From Candidatus Barnesiella excrementavium (GTDB taxonomy: Bacteria > Bacteroidota > Bacteroidia > Bacteroidales > Barnesiellaceae): 64,000 bases of DNA. A program made the position numbers and the translations under genes. Location of the stretch: contig DXDM01000036.1 of the NCBI GenBank assembly GCA_019115485.1, positions 62,001 through 126,000 of the forward strand, in the 5' to 3' direction. A model generated the notes under the pieces. It was not told the DNA's origin, did not search any database, and saw only the letters and a list, made by a program, of their open reading frames with translations. Shown here piece after piece: positions 51,719 through 60,043 of the stretch; position 1 is the first letter of the stretch; every line of letters starts with the position of its first letter.

Positions 51719-52816
51719 TTACAGTTTGTAGACTCCGCCCGGCAGCGCCTTGACCACCCCTTTGAATTCCAGCTCGACCAGCACCGACAGCAGTTGCGAG
51801 AGCGGTCGGTTCAGCTCGACCGTCATGCGGTTTATCTGCCCTTCGCCCCGCTCTTTCAGATAGTCGACCAGGGTTTGTTCCTCGTCGGTGAGGTCGGGGA
51901 AGAGCGAGCGTTGCACCGCCTCGCGGCGAGGTGCCTTCCAGCACATGGCCTCGATGAGGTCGTCGGCCGAGGTGATGAGAGCCGCCCGGTTGTGGCGAAT
52001 CAGGTGATTGCAGCCTGTCGAGGTCTCGCGGTGAATATCGCCGGGCAGAGCAAAGACATCGCGGTGATAGCTCTCGGCAATACCCGCCGTGATGAGGGCG
52101 CCTCCCTTCTCGCGCGACTCGACGATAACCACGGCGTCGGCCAATCCGGCCACGATGCGGTTGCGGGCCACAAAGAAGGCCGGGTGCATGGGGTGATAGC
52201 CTGGATACTCGGTGAGGAGACCGCCGTGCGAAACCATCTCGATGGCTGTGTTCCGGTGGCTGGCCGGGTAGATGTGGTCGAGTCCGTGGGCCAGGACGGC
52301 CACCGTGTCGAGCCCCTGTTTCAATGCCGCGCGGTGTGCGCAGATGTCGATGCCGTAGGCCAGACCGCTCACGATGATGAGTTGGGGAAAACAGGTTGCC
52401 AGGTCTCGGATCAGCGCTTCGCAGAAACTCCGGCCATACTCCGTGGCCCGTCGGGTCCCCACCACGCTCACCACCTTGGCTGCATTCAGGTCGGCCGATC
52501 CCCGGTAGTAGAGCAGCGGAGGCGCGTCGACACACTCGGTCAGCCGGTGCGGGTAGGCCGGGTCGGTAAAGTAGAGCGGGGTGATGTTACCCTTTTGGAT
52601 AAACTCCATCTCCTGGCGGGCCTTCTGCAAGGCCTCGCGGCGCATGTCGTCCTGAATCATGCGGCCGCTGATTCCGGTCACTTCCCGCAGTTGGTTCTCG
52701 GGAAGATGGAAAAAGAGTTCGAGGCTTTCGACCGTCTCGTGGATATGCTGAGCCAGCGATTTGTTCATTCCCTTGATGCGGGAGAGCGCGATGCGGTATA
52801 GCACCTCTGGTTCCAT
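51719..52816 (-). CDS. dprA: DNA-processing protein DprA
   Basis: 'VVGTRRATEYGRSFCEALIRDL', 'IIVSGLAYGIDICAHRAAL', 'ALPGDIHRETSTGCNHLI'. Confidence 0.96.
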   Translation of the reverse strand: MEPEVLYRIALSRIKGMNKSLAQHIHETVESLELFFHLPENQLREVTGISGRMIQDDMRREALQKARQEMEFIQKGNITPLYFTDPAYPHRLTECVDAPPLLYYRGSADLNAAKVVSVVGTRRATEYGRSFCEALIRDLATCFPQLIIVSGLAYGIDICAHRAALKQGLDTVAVLAHGLDHIYPASHRNTAIEMVSHGGLLTEYPGYHPMHPAFFVARNRIVAGLADAVVIVESREKGGALITAGIAESYHRDVFALPGDIHRETSTGCNHLIRHNRAALITSADDLIEAMCWKAPRREAVQRSLFPDLTDEEQTLVDYLKERGEGQINRMTVELNRPLSQLLSVLVELEFKGVVKALPGGVYKL

Positions 52817-52834
52817 GGTATTGCAGCCGAACGG

Positions 52835-53236
52835 TTATTGCAGGAATTTCTCGAAGAAGGGCAGGAACTCCTCGCCGCGGGTGATGCGTCCGTTCGAGGT
52901 AGCCACCACCTCGACCACCGCTTTGATGCACAGTTCGCCCGACACTTTGTAGATGTCTTGATAGAACACATACTTGATGCCCTCGCGACGCATGTACAGT
53001 TTGCTGATGAATCGGTCGCGGCTGCGCAGCGGAGCCTTGTAGTTGACCTCGATGCGGTTGACAACCGGGTCGACTCCTTGTTGGTGCATTTCGACAAAAG
53101 TGGTTCCTGCGGTCGACAGAAATTCGTGGCGGGTATGTTCGAGGTAATGCAGGTAGATGGCGTTGTTGACGATGCCCTCCATGTCGCATTCGTAGTCGCG
53201 TACCTGCATCTCCATTTCAAAAATATAGGGTGACAT
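52835..53236 (-). CDS. Acyl-CoA thioesterase (4HBT/YbgC type)
   Basis: 'VRDYECDMEGIVNNAIYLHYLEHTRHEFL' hotdog-fold motif. Confidence 0.92.
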   Translation of the reverse strand: MSPYIFEMEMQVRDYECDMEGIVNNAIYLHYLEHTRHEFLSTAGTTFVEMHQQGVDPVVNRIEVNYKAPLRSRDRFISKLYMRREGIKYVFYQDIYKVSGELCIKAVVEVVATSNGRITRGEEFLPFFEKFLQ

Positions 53237-53280
53237 AATCTTTCAGTATTTGTTCTCTGCAAACTTACGGAAAAAATGAA

Positions 53281-53294
53281 GAATTTTCCCTATG
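53281..53294 (+). repeat. Left copy of direct repeat GAATTTTCCCTATG
   Basis: Exact 14-bp match to 55301-55314, at the left boundary of the AT-rich segment. Confidence 0.9.
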
Positions 53295-53347
53295 GTTTGA
53301 AATATATATAATATAGAAGATATTCTTGGATAAATAATTAGGCCCAA

Positions 53348-55033
53348 TTAATCGTTTTGTATAGATAGGAATTCATCCTTATTATATGCAAAAATGAATG
53401 GCTTTATTTCATGTCCATTTATATCTAAGTATCCCCATTCTCCGTTAAGATAGTCTAATGTGCCATTGTAATCTTCTTCAAAACTGCACCCGATATTTGC
53501 TATGATGTAGTTGTCAGAAGAATTATATATATAAGAATATTTGAATGGCGTTATTTCTTTTCCTTTATTTGAAAGAAGCCCCCATTTTTGATTAATTCCA
53601 ACAGCTATTGAAGCTGCAATTACTCCATTATCTAATTCTTTTATATAGGAGTATTTAGGTGGTATAATTTGCTTGAATTTTGTATCCATTATACCCCACT
53701 TTGAATTTTTAATACGATGTTTTTGTCTGTCTATTTGCCCCCCTTCACTGAATAATATTATTCCTCTTTTAGTTATTACAATATTATCAAATTGAGGGGG
53801 AAGTAAATATCCTCCATTTTTATCAATGATTCCCCATTTCCCTCCATATTGAAAATCAACATAAGTGTTGATTTCTGGGAGGTATTCTTCATAAGTTAGT
53901 ACCCCTATTTTTACCGCAGCTATACCATTATTAAAATTTTCAGCTTTGTCAAATTGGGGTTTGATAGCAACCTGTCCTTCTTCATTTATGTAGCCATATT
54001 TCCCATTTCTTTTTACCAAAGCCAAATGATTGTTGAATACATTACCTCCTATATAATGTAATTCTTTTAATTTCCTTAAAATTAATCTTCTCTTAAATTC
54101 TGAACTAAAAGAAATCCTTTCGTTTGCGTTCCTTTCACACCATTTATAATAGTTTTTATCTCCCATATCTGTTCGCTCTCCATGTTTTCCCCACCAAACT
54201 TCTTGATATTGTAGAGACCAAGCATGTTTACAAAGTGTAAACCATGAACTAAAATTGTTATAAGCCCATTCGTTCCATTTAAAAGCATTATTATTTATCC
54301 ATAATTGCATTTTTCTTATTTCTGATAAATCAAACTTAATGACTGTTCTTCCTTGGCATAAGTCGAAACGCTCAATACTGGGATTTTGAGGTATTTGATG
54401 TCCTAAGAAAGATCCCCGTATTTTCTTTATCAAGTAGCCATTGTTCAGTATTCTAATATATTCATTGAAAGCTTTTTTTTGGAAATATTGATAAAAATCC
54501 CACTTTTCAATATTTGGATTAATAGCTTCAAATTCAGCTAAAATGTTTGGATTGCTATTTTTAAATTTTTCAATGACTTGTGTAATTTGCCTAATGGAAC
54601 ATTCCTTGAAAAATTGTTTTACTCCTAAATATATAGTATCAAGTTCTATTAATTTCTTTAGAATAGGAATCTCTTTACTTGCGTTTTCGATTAAAGATTC
54701 TTCTTCTTTTCTTGTGGTATACCATGTATACCATTTTTTTAATCCCATGATAGAGTTATTAATAATATATCCTGTGCTATCTTCCCAAATTCTGACTTCT
54801 ATGGGGTTATTTTTACTCCAAGTTTTATATAATAAGCATATTTTATTTATTTCTTTCCGCTTTTCTTCGCGTTCCATTGCTTCTCCTTTTAAATACTCTA
54901 ATTCAGATTGTGAAAAATTTGAGTTAGAATATTTTTGCCTTTCATACATTCTATCAGCTTCATTATACAAATAATCCATATAATCGTTACCATCGGTAAA
55001 ACCGTATTCAATCATATCATCTTCAAAGCTCAT
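53348..55033 (-). CDS. WG-repeat-containing protein with uncharacterised N-terminal region
   Basis: 561 aa; repeats 'KYGYINEEGQVAIKPQFDKAENFNNGIAAVK', 'KWGIIDKNGGYLLPPQFD', 'KWGIMDTKFKQIIPPKYSYI'; strongly AT-rich codons. Confidence 0.92.
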   Translation of the reverse strand: MSFEDDMIEYGFTDGNDYMDYLYNEADRMYERQKYSNSNFSQSELEYLKGEAMEREEKRKEINKICLLYKTWSKNNPIEVRIWEDSTGYIINNSIMGLKKWYTWYTTRKEEESLIENASKEIPILKKLIELDTIYLGVKQFFKECSIRQITQVIEKFKNSNPNILAEFEAINPNIEKWDFYQYFQKKAFNEYIRILNNGYLIKKIRGSFLGHQIPQNPSIERFDLCQGRTVIKFDLSEIRKMQLWINNNAFKWNEWAYNNFSSWFTLCKHAWSLQYQEVWWGKHGERTDMGDKNYYKWCERNANERISFSSEFKRRLILRKLKELHYIGGNVFNNHLALVKRNGKYGYINEEGQVAIKPQFDKAENFNNGIAAVKIGVLTYEEYLPEINTYVDFQYGGKWGIIDKNGGYLLPPQFDNIVITKRGIILFSEGGQIDRQKHRIKNSKWGIMDTKFKQIIPPKYSYIKELDNGVIAASIAVGINQKWGLLSNKGKEITPFKYSYIYNSSDNYIIANIGCSFEEDYNGTLDYLNGEWGYLDINGHEIKPFIFAYNKDEFLSIQND

Positions 55034-55300
55034 ATTTTTAATAATTAGAAATTGTAAATTAGCAAAATACTCCTATTAAAGGTAAAATTGAGGATATTGT
55101 AGGTATAATAAGATTTATAAACTATTACAAAAGTAGTGAAATTCTGAAATAAATTTTTATTTATTGATAATCCTGTTTATTGAGAATTATATTATCCCTT
55201 TTAGTCGACTTTTAACATAAGTTATTGCTAATACATTTGGAATATTTATTTACTTGTTTTTAATATTGGATTGCCTTCGTTTTAACCGAGGTTATTTCAT

Positions 55301-55314
55301 GAATTTTCCCTATG
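55301..55314 (+). repeat. Right copy of direct repeat GAATTTTCCCTATG
   Basis: Exact 14-bp match to 53281-53294. Confidence 0.9.
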
Positions 55315-55333
55315 TTTGTAAAAAATCAAAGCT

Positions 55334-56536
55334 ATGCGTAGACGGTTGTTTCTCCTGATTCTCTTGTGGCTGGTGGCCGGGGTTTCGGCCTGGGCTTGTA
55401 CCTCGGCAGTTGTATCGGGGCGGGTGACCCCTGACGGACGTCCGCTGTTGTGGAAACATCGCGATTCGTCCGACTTGAACAACCGCATCGTGCGCTTCGA
55501 TGCCGTCAAGGGGCAACTCTCTTTTGTAGGGCTGGTGAACGGGGTCGACACGTTGGCTCGTGAGGTGTGGACCGGTTACAACAGTGCCGGCTTTGCCGTG
55601 ATGAATACCGCCTCGTATAACCTCAAAAACGACACCTCGTCGCTGGCTGATCGCGAGGGGGTGGTGATGAAGCGGGCGTTGGCCGTGTGCCGCACGGTCG
55701 ACGATTTTGAACGTCTGCTTGCGGAGTGGCCCCGGCCCATCGGGGTGGAGGCCAACTTCGGGGTAATTGATGCCGAAGGGGGTGCCGCCTATTTCGAGGT
55801 GAACAACTACGAGGTGTTCCGTTACGATGCGGCCGATAGCCCCGACGGCTATCTGTTGCGCACCAACTACTCGATGGCCGGTCGTCCCGACGGGGGACTC
55901 GGTTATATCCGCTACGACCACGCCGAGGAGCTGTTTGCTCCTGTGGCGGAACAAAAGGCGGTTACGGCCGAGTGGTTGACCGGTGTTTGCTCCCGGTCGT
56001 TCTATCACGCCTTTCTGGGGCGCGATTTTTCGGGCGACAACTGGGTGGTCGATCAGGATTTCATTCCGCGATACAGCACCTCGGCCTCGCTGGTGGTCGA
56101 GGGGGTAAGGCCTGGTGAGTCGCCCGCCTTTACCACGATGTGGACGGTGTTGGGCTATCCGCCCTGTTCGGTCGTGTTGCCGGTATGGCTCGGCTGCAAC
56201 AGCGGGATACCCGCCCTGTTACAGGCTCAGGGCGATGCGGTGCGTTCGCCTCTGTGCGAGTGGTCAAATGCCTTGAAGCAGGAGGTCTTTCCCGTGAAGC
56301 GGGGCAGTGGGTCGCACTATCTGCACATGGCCCGTCTCTTCCGGCCCGATGGTAGCGGCGTTACGCAACGGCTGCTCGGCCTCGAAAAAGAGGTCTATGC
56401 CCGCAGCCGCACGCTGCTCGACGAGGCCCGTCGCTCCGGCTCGTGGAACGACCGCCGGGTAGAGCGCACGCTGGGCGACATCGAGCAACAGGTCTCTGCC
56501 TTTTTTCAGCAGATGCTGAACGACGAGTGCCGATAA
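55334..56536 (+). CDS. C45/isopenicillin-N acyltransferase-like (Ntn hydrolase fold) exported protein
   Basis: Signal sequence then 'ACTSAVVSGRVTPDGRPLLWKHRDSSDLNN'; Cys directly after signal. Confidence 0.85.
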   Translation: MRRRLFLLILLWLVAGVSAWACTSAVVSGRVTPDGRPLLWKHRDSSDLNNRIVRFDAVKGQLSFVGLVNGVDTLAREVWTGYNSAGFAVMNTASYNLKNDTSSLADREGVVMKRALAVCRTVDDFERLLAEWPRPIGVEANFGVIDAEGGAAYFEVNNYEVFRYDAADSPDGYLLRTNYSMAGRPDGGLGYIRYDHAEELFAPVAEQKAVTAEWLTGVCSRSFYHAFLGRDFSGDNWVVDQDFIPRYSTSASLVVEGVRPGESPAFTTMWTVLGYPPCSVVLPVWLGCNSGIPALLQAQGDAVRSPLCEWSNALKQEVFPVKRGSGSHYLHMARLFRPDGSGVTQRLLGLEKEVYARSRTLLDEARRSGSWNDRRVERTLGDIEQQVSAFFQQMLNDECR

Positions 56537-56608
56537 ATCTTTTACTCTCGAAAATCTTTTCCCCGATATGCTTTGGATTCCGCGTTGTGGCGCGGAAGGA
56601 GATGAACA

Positions 56609-56638
56609 GGTCACCCCGCACCTCGGTGCGGGGTGACC
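56609..56638. terminator. Strong palindromic stem-loop between convergent genes
   Basis: GGTCACCCCGCAC-CTCG-GTGCGGGGTGACC, 13-bp perfect stem; no U-tract. Confidence 0.7.
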
Positions 56639-56683
56639 CATGAATACCCTATATGATAAACCGACTTGTCAGATTTTTGTCGA

Positions 56684-58690
56684 TTATTCGTCGGTGGTTT
56701 TATCGATCAACCGGTTAAGCCGTTCGAGCAGTTCGTCGCCCAGGGCCGTTTTCTCCTCGATGTGGCGGCATACCATCTTGACGAAGGGGTCGCTCTCGAA
56801 TTCGCCGCGCACCTGCTCGAAGTCGAAATCGCGTTGGCTGGCCGAGCCGTCGACGCCGAAGCCGATGCGTGAAATCATCGAGAACTCCTTGCGGGCGTCG
56901 TCGTAGAGCATGCGGTCGAGCGATACGACGGCTTCGTTCCATTGCCGCACGATGCCGATGATGTCCTGAGGGGTGAGTTGGTCGATGCTCTTGCCGTACC
57001 AGCGTTGCATCTTCGAGCATACCCAGGTCCACTCCATGTCGTAGTAGCGGCGGTGCAGCGTGCGGAAGAAGGCTTCGGCCGCTTCGAGCGTATAGTCACT
57101 CTGGTGAACGATGCGCTCAATCTCCTCCTGCATGGCCTGCTTGGGAATGATGAGCCCCGCCAGGTCTATCCACTCACCTTCGCCCAGCGGGTCGGTGGGT
57201 TGCAGACGGCTGTGCAGGTCGTCGAGGTCGGCAAAGGGGGCACCTTCGAGCCGTTTGATAATCGAGTTGCCCATGAATTTGTGTACGGCCAGAGTGTAGA
57301 GGTTGATGCCTTTCTCGAGCGAACTGTTTTTGATGGTGGTACTCTGGAACGAGTAGCACTCCGAGGTCTCGCCCGAGGTCTGTTTGAGCCCTTGCAGGGT
57401 GTCGATACCCTGCAACATCTTCTGAATGGTGTAGGGACTCAGCAGGTTGAAGTTGATACAGTCGAGTTTGTCGGGGTCGGTGCGGCGGTCGCGCTTGGGC
57501 CACTTCTGGGCATCACGTATGGTACCCACGCTTTTGAGGTTGGCACCCGGCACGAGGTAGGAGCGGTTGCCGTGCTCGATAAGGTAGGAGAAGGGCATGC
57601 CCGAGGTGTCGGGGTGGGTGACGTGCCGTCCCATGATGAGCGAGAAGGCACCTATCTTGGCGGGCCACAGCATGTAGGAGTCGCTCGTGGTTTTCGATCC
57701 GCGTTCGACGACTCCCTGGTGAATGGGCCCCAGTTTGTACATGTGGTTGCTCTGGTTCGAGCCGCTGCCGGCGTTCAGAAACGAGAACATGCCGGCAATG
57801 AGCAGACTCGACTTGTGCATGGTTACCGTGTAGGGGCCGGCGAAGATGGCGCAGGCCTCGCCGTTCTCGCCCTGGCAGTTGCTGAAAAACAGCGAGTCGT
57901 GAGCCGAGAAGAGGTGGGTGAGGTGGCAGGCTTGCCCGATGAAGCAGCGCGACAGGACCACCCCGTCGCTCACACGGGCTCCCGAGCTGATGATGAAATC
58001 TTCGGCCGTGACGTTGGCCCCGATGTACACGGGAGCCTCGGTGCTGCTGTTGATGGTGCCGTTGTCGAGGCGCGAAGCCCCTTCGATGCGGCAGGCGTCG
58101 CCGATGCAGACGTTGCGTATCGTGCCCGTGTTGACAATATGGACGTCGTTGCCTATCGTGCCGCGGGTGCTCTTGACCGACCGGGCGTAATCGGCTATCA
58201 TTTGGCGCAGCCGGCCGATGAGGTCGGGGCGGTGGCGGTACATGGCCACGATGTAGGCCAGTTGGGCCGAGAGCCGGTTGTAGATGGGTAACTCGCGGCC
58301 GCCCGTCTCGTTGAGCACCGACACCTCGGTGTTGTTGCCGAAACAGCTCTCCCCTTCGGTGAGCAGCAGGTTTACATTCTGTATGTAGCAGTTGTCGCCT
58401 ATCTGATAGTTGGCCACATAGTTGGGAATGTTCTCGATGAGGCTATTGTTGCCAATCGTGCAGTTGTGCAGGGTGACGTGGCGCAACCCGGCGTGTTTCC
58501 TTAATCCTCCCGGCAGCTCGATTTCCTGTTCGAACAGGCCCAGGTAGACCTCACCCGAGAATCGGGTATGGGCGATGTGCGCGGGCGAGAAGCCCTCGGC
58601 TACGTGTACTTGGTTCCAGTCGTCGGCCATGCACTCCTGAGCGGTGAGCCGTTCGATTTCCGTGCGGTTGAGTTTGCGATATTTTGTCAT
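56684..58690 (-). CDS. DUF4954 family protein (left-handed beta-helix)
   Basis: 668 aa; 'YRKLNRTEIERLTAQECMADDWNQVHVAEGF'; hexapeptide-like repeats. Confidence 0.88.
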   Translation of the reverse strand: MTKYRKLNRTEIERLTAQECMADDWNQVHVAEGFSPAHIAHTRFSGEVYLGLFEQEIELPGGLRKHAGLRHVTLHNCTIGNNSLIENIPNYVANYQIGDNCYIQNVNLLLTEGESCFGNNTEVSVLNETGGRELPIYNRLSAQLAYIVAMYRHRPDLIGRLRQMIADYARSVKSTRGTIGNDVHIVNTGTIRNVCIGDACRIEGASRLDNGTINSSTEAPVYIGANVTAEDFIISSGARVSDGVVLSRCFIGQACHLTHLFSAHDSLFFSNCQGENGEACAIFAGPYTVTMHKSSLLIAGMFSFLNAGSGSNQSNHMYKLGPIHQGVVERGSKTTSDSYMLWPAKIGAFSLIMGRHVTHPDTSGMPFSYLIEHGNRSYLVPGANLKSVGTIRDAQKWPKRDRRTDPDKLDCINFNLLSPYTIQKMLQGIDTLQGLKQTSGETSECYSFQSTTIKNSSLEKGINLYTLAVHKFMGNSIIKRLEGAPFADLDDLHSRLQPTDPLGEGEWIDLAGLIIPKQAMQEEIERIVHQSDYTLEAAEAFFRTLHRRYYDMEWTWVCSKMQRWYGKSIDQLTPQDIIGIVRQWNEAVVSLDRMLYDDARKEFSMISRIGFGVDGSASQRDFDFEQVRGEFESDPFVKMVCRHIEEKTALGDELLERLNRLIDKTTDE

Positions 58691-58744
58691 ATGCTCGTTG
58701 TTGAATGAGGCCGGAGGATAGCCCGCAGTGAAACAAATTGATAG

Positions 58745-59989
58745 TTAAGACTCTTCTTTTTCGCCCTCGTCGGTCTCGATTTCGTCGTAGTGCTGGAAAA
58801 GGAAATCGTTGTAGGGGAATCGCGTGGTGTGTATCTCCTTGACCCGTTGGTAGAGCAGCGCTTTCAACTCGTCGATGTTTTTCTTCTCGCGGGCCGAGAT
58901 GAAGATGCAGTTGTCGTGCATCTTGGCCATCCAGGTCTCTTTCAGCTCGTCGAGCGAGATGTTCTCGCGGGTGCGGGGGGTGAGGTCATCGGCCGCTTTC
59001 TCTACATAGGAGAAGGCATCGATTTTGTTGAATACCAGAATCATGGGCTTGTTGGTCGAGTCGCACACCTCTTGAAGCGTTTTGTTTACCACCTCGATTT
59101 GCTCCTCGAAAGCCGGGTGCGAAATGTCGACCACGTGGAGCAGCAGGTCGGCCTCGCGCACCTCGTCGAGGGTCGACTTGAACGAGTCGACCAGGTGGGT
59201 GGGCAGTTTGCGGATAAAGCCTACGGTGTCGGAGAGCAGGAAGGGCAGGTTGTCGACAATCACCTTGCGCACCGTGGTGTCGAGGGTGGCAAAGAGTTTG
59301 TTCTCGGCAAAGACCTCGCTCTTGGCCAGCAGGTTCATGAGGGTCGACTTGCCTACGTTGGTGTATCCCACCAGCGCCACGCGTACCAGTTTGCCGCGGT
59401 TCTTGCGCTGGATACTCTTCTGGCGGTCGATGCTTTTCAGCTCCTCTTTCAGATGCGAAATCTTGTCGAGGATAATACGGCGGTCGGTCTCGATCTGCGT
59501 CTCACCGGGACCACGCATGCCGATACCGCCCCGTTGGCGTTCGAGGTGGGTCCACAGACGGGTCAGTCGGGGAAGCAGGTATTGATATTGAGCCAGCTCG
59601 ACCTGCCGTTTGGCATTGGCCGTCTGGGCCCGTTTGGCAAAGATGTCGAGAATGAGGCTGGTGCGGTCGAGAATCTTCACTTGCAGCTCCTTCTCGATGT
59701 TCTGCACCTGCTTGGCCGAGAGGTCGTCGTCGAAGATGACCATGCCTATCTCGTTCTCGTCGATGTAGCTTTTTATCTCGGCCAGTTTGCCCGCTCCGAC
59801 AAAGGTGCGGGAGTTGGGCATGTCGAGCCGTTGCAGGAATTTCTTCACGGGTTCGGCTCCGGCGGTTTCGGCCAGGAAGGCCAGTTCGTCGAGATATTCG
59901 TTGGCTTTCGCCTCGTTCTGGGTGTTGGTAATCAATCCCACCAGGACGGTGCGTTCGGTTTCTTCTTGGGTTAAGATAAATTCTTTCAT
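58745..59989 (-). CDS. hflX: GTPase HflX
   Basis: 'RRGGIGMRGPGETQIETDRR', 'VALVGYTNVGKSTLMN', 'DTVGFIRKLPTHLVDSFKSTLDE'. Confidence 0.97.
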   Translation of the reverse strand: MKEFILTQEETERTVLVGLITNTQNEAKANEYLDELAFLAETAGAEPVKKFLQRLDMPNSRTFVGAGKLAEIKSYIDENEIGMVIFDDDLSAKQVQNIEKELQVKILDRTSLILDIFAKRAQTANAKRQVELAQYQYLLPRLTRLWTHLERQRGGIGMRGPGETQIETDRRIILDKISHLKEELKSIDRQKSIQRKNRGKLVRVALVGYTNVGKSTLMNLLAKSEVFAENKLFATLDTTVRKVIVDNLPFLLSDTVGFIRKLPTHLVDSFKSTLDEVREADLLLHVVDISHPAFEEQIEVVNKTLQEVCDSTNKPMILVFNKIDAFSYVEKAADDLTPRTRENISLDELKETWMAKMHDNCIFISAREKKNIDELKALLYQRVKEIHTTRFPYNDFLFQHYDEIETDEGEKEES

Positions 59990-60043
59990 GTGTCGTACTC
60001 CAAAGAGGTACCTTGCAGATAATGCTTTTGGCTACCTCTTTGT

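Noticed and set aside
53237-55333. AT-rich block as a prophage or IS remnant
   Set aside because: Only one gene; no integrase, transposase or phage gene; terminal inverted match is only 7 bp in AT-rich sequence.
56942-58291. 449-aa plus-strand ORF inside DUF4954
   Set aside because: Antisense shadow of the beta-helix gene.
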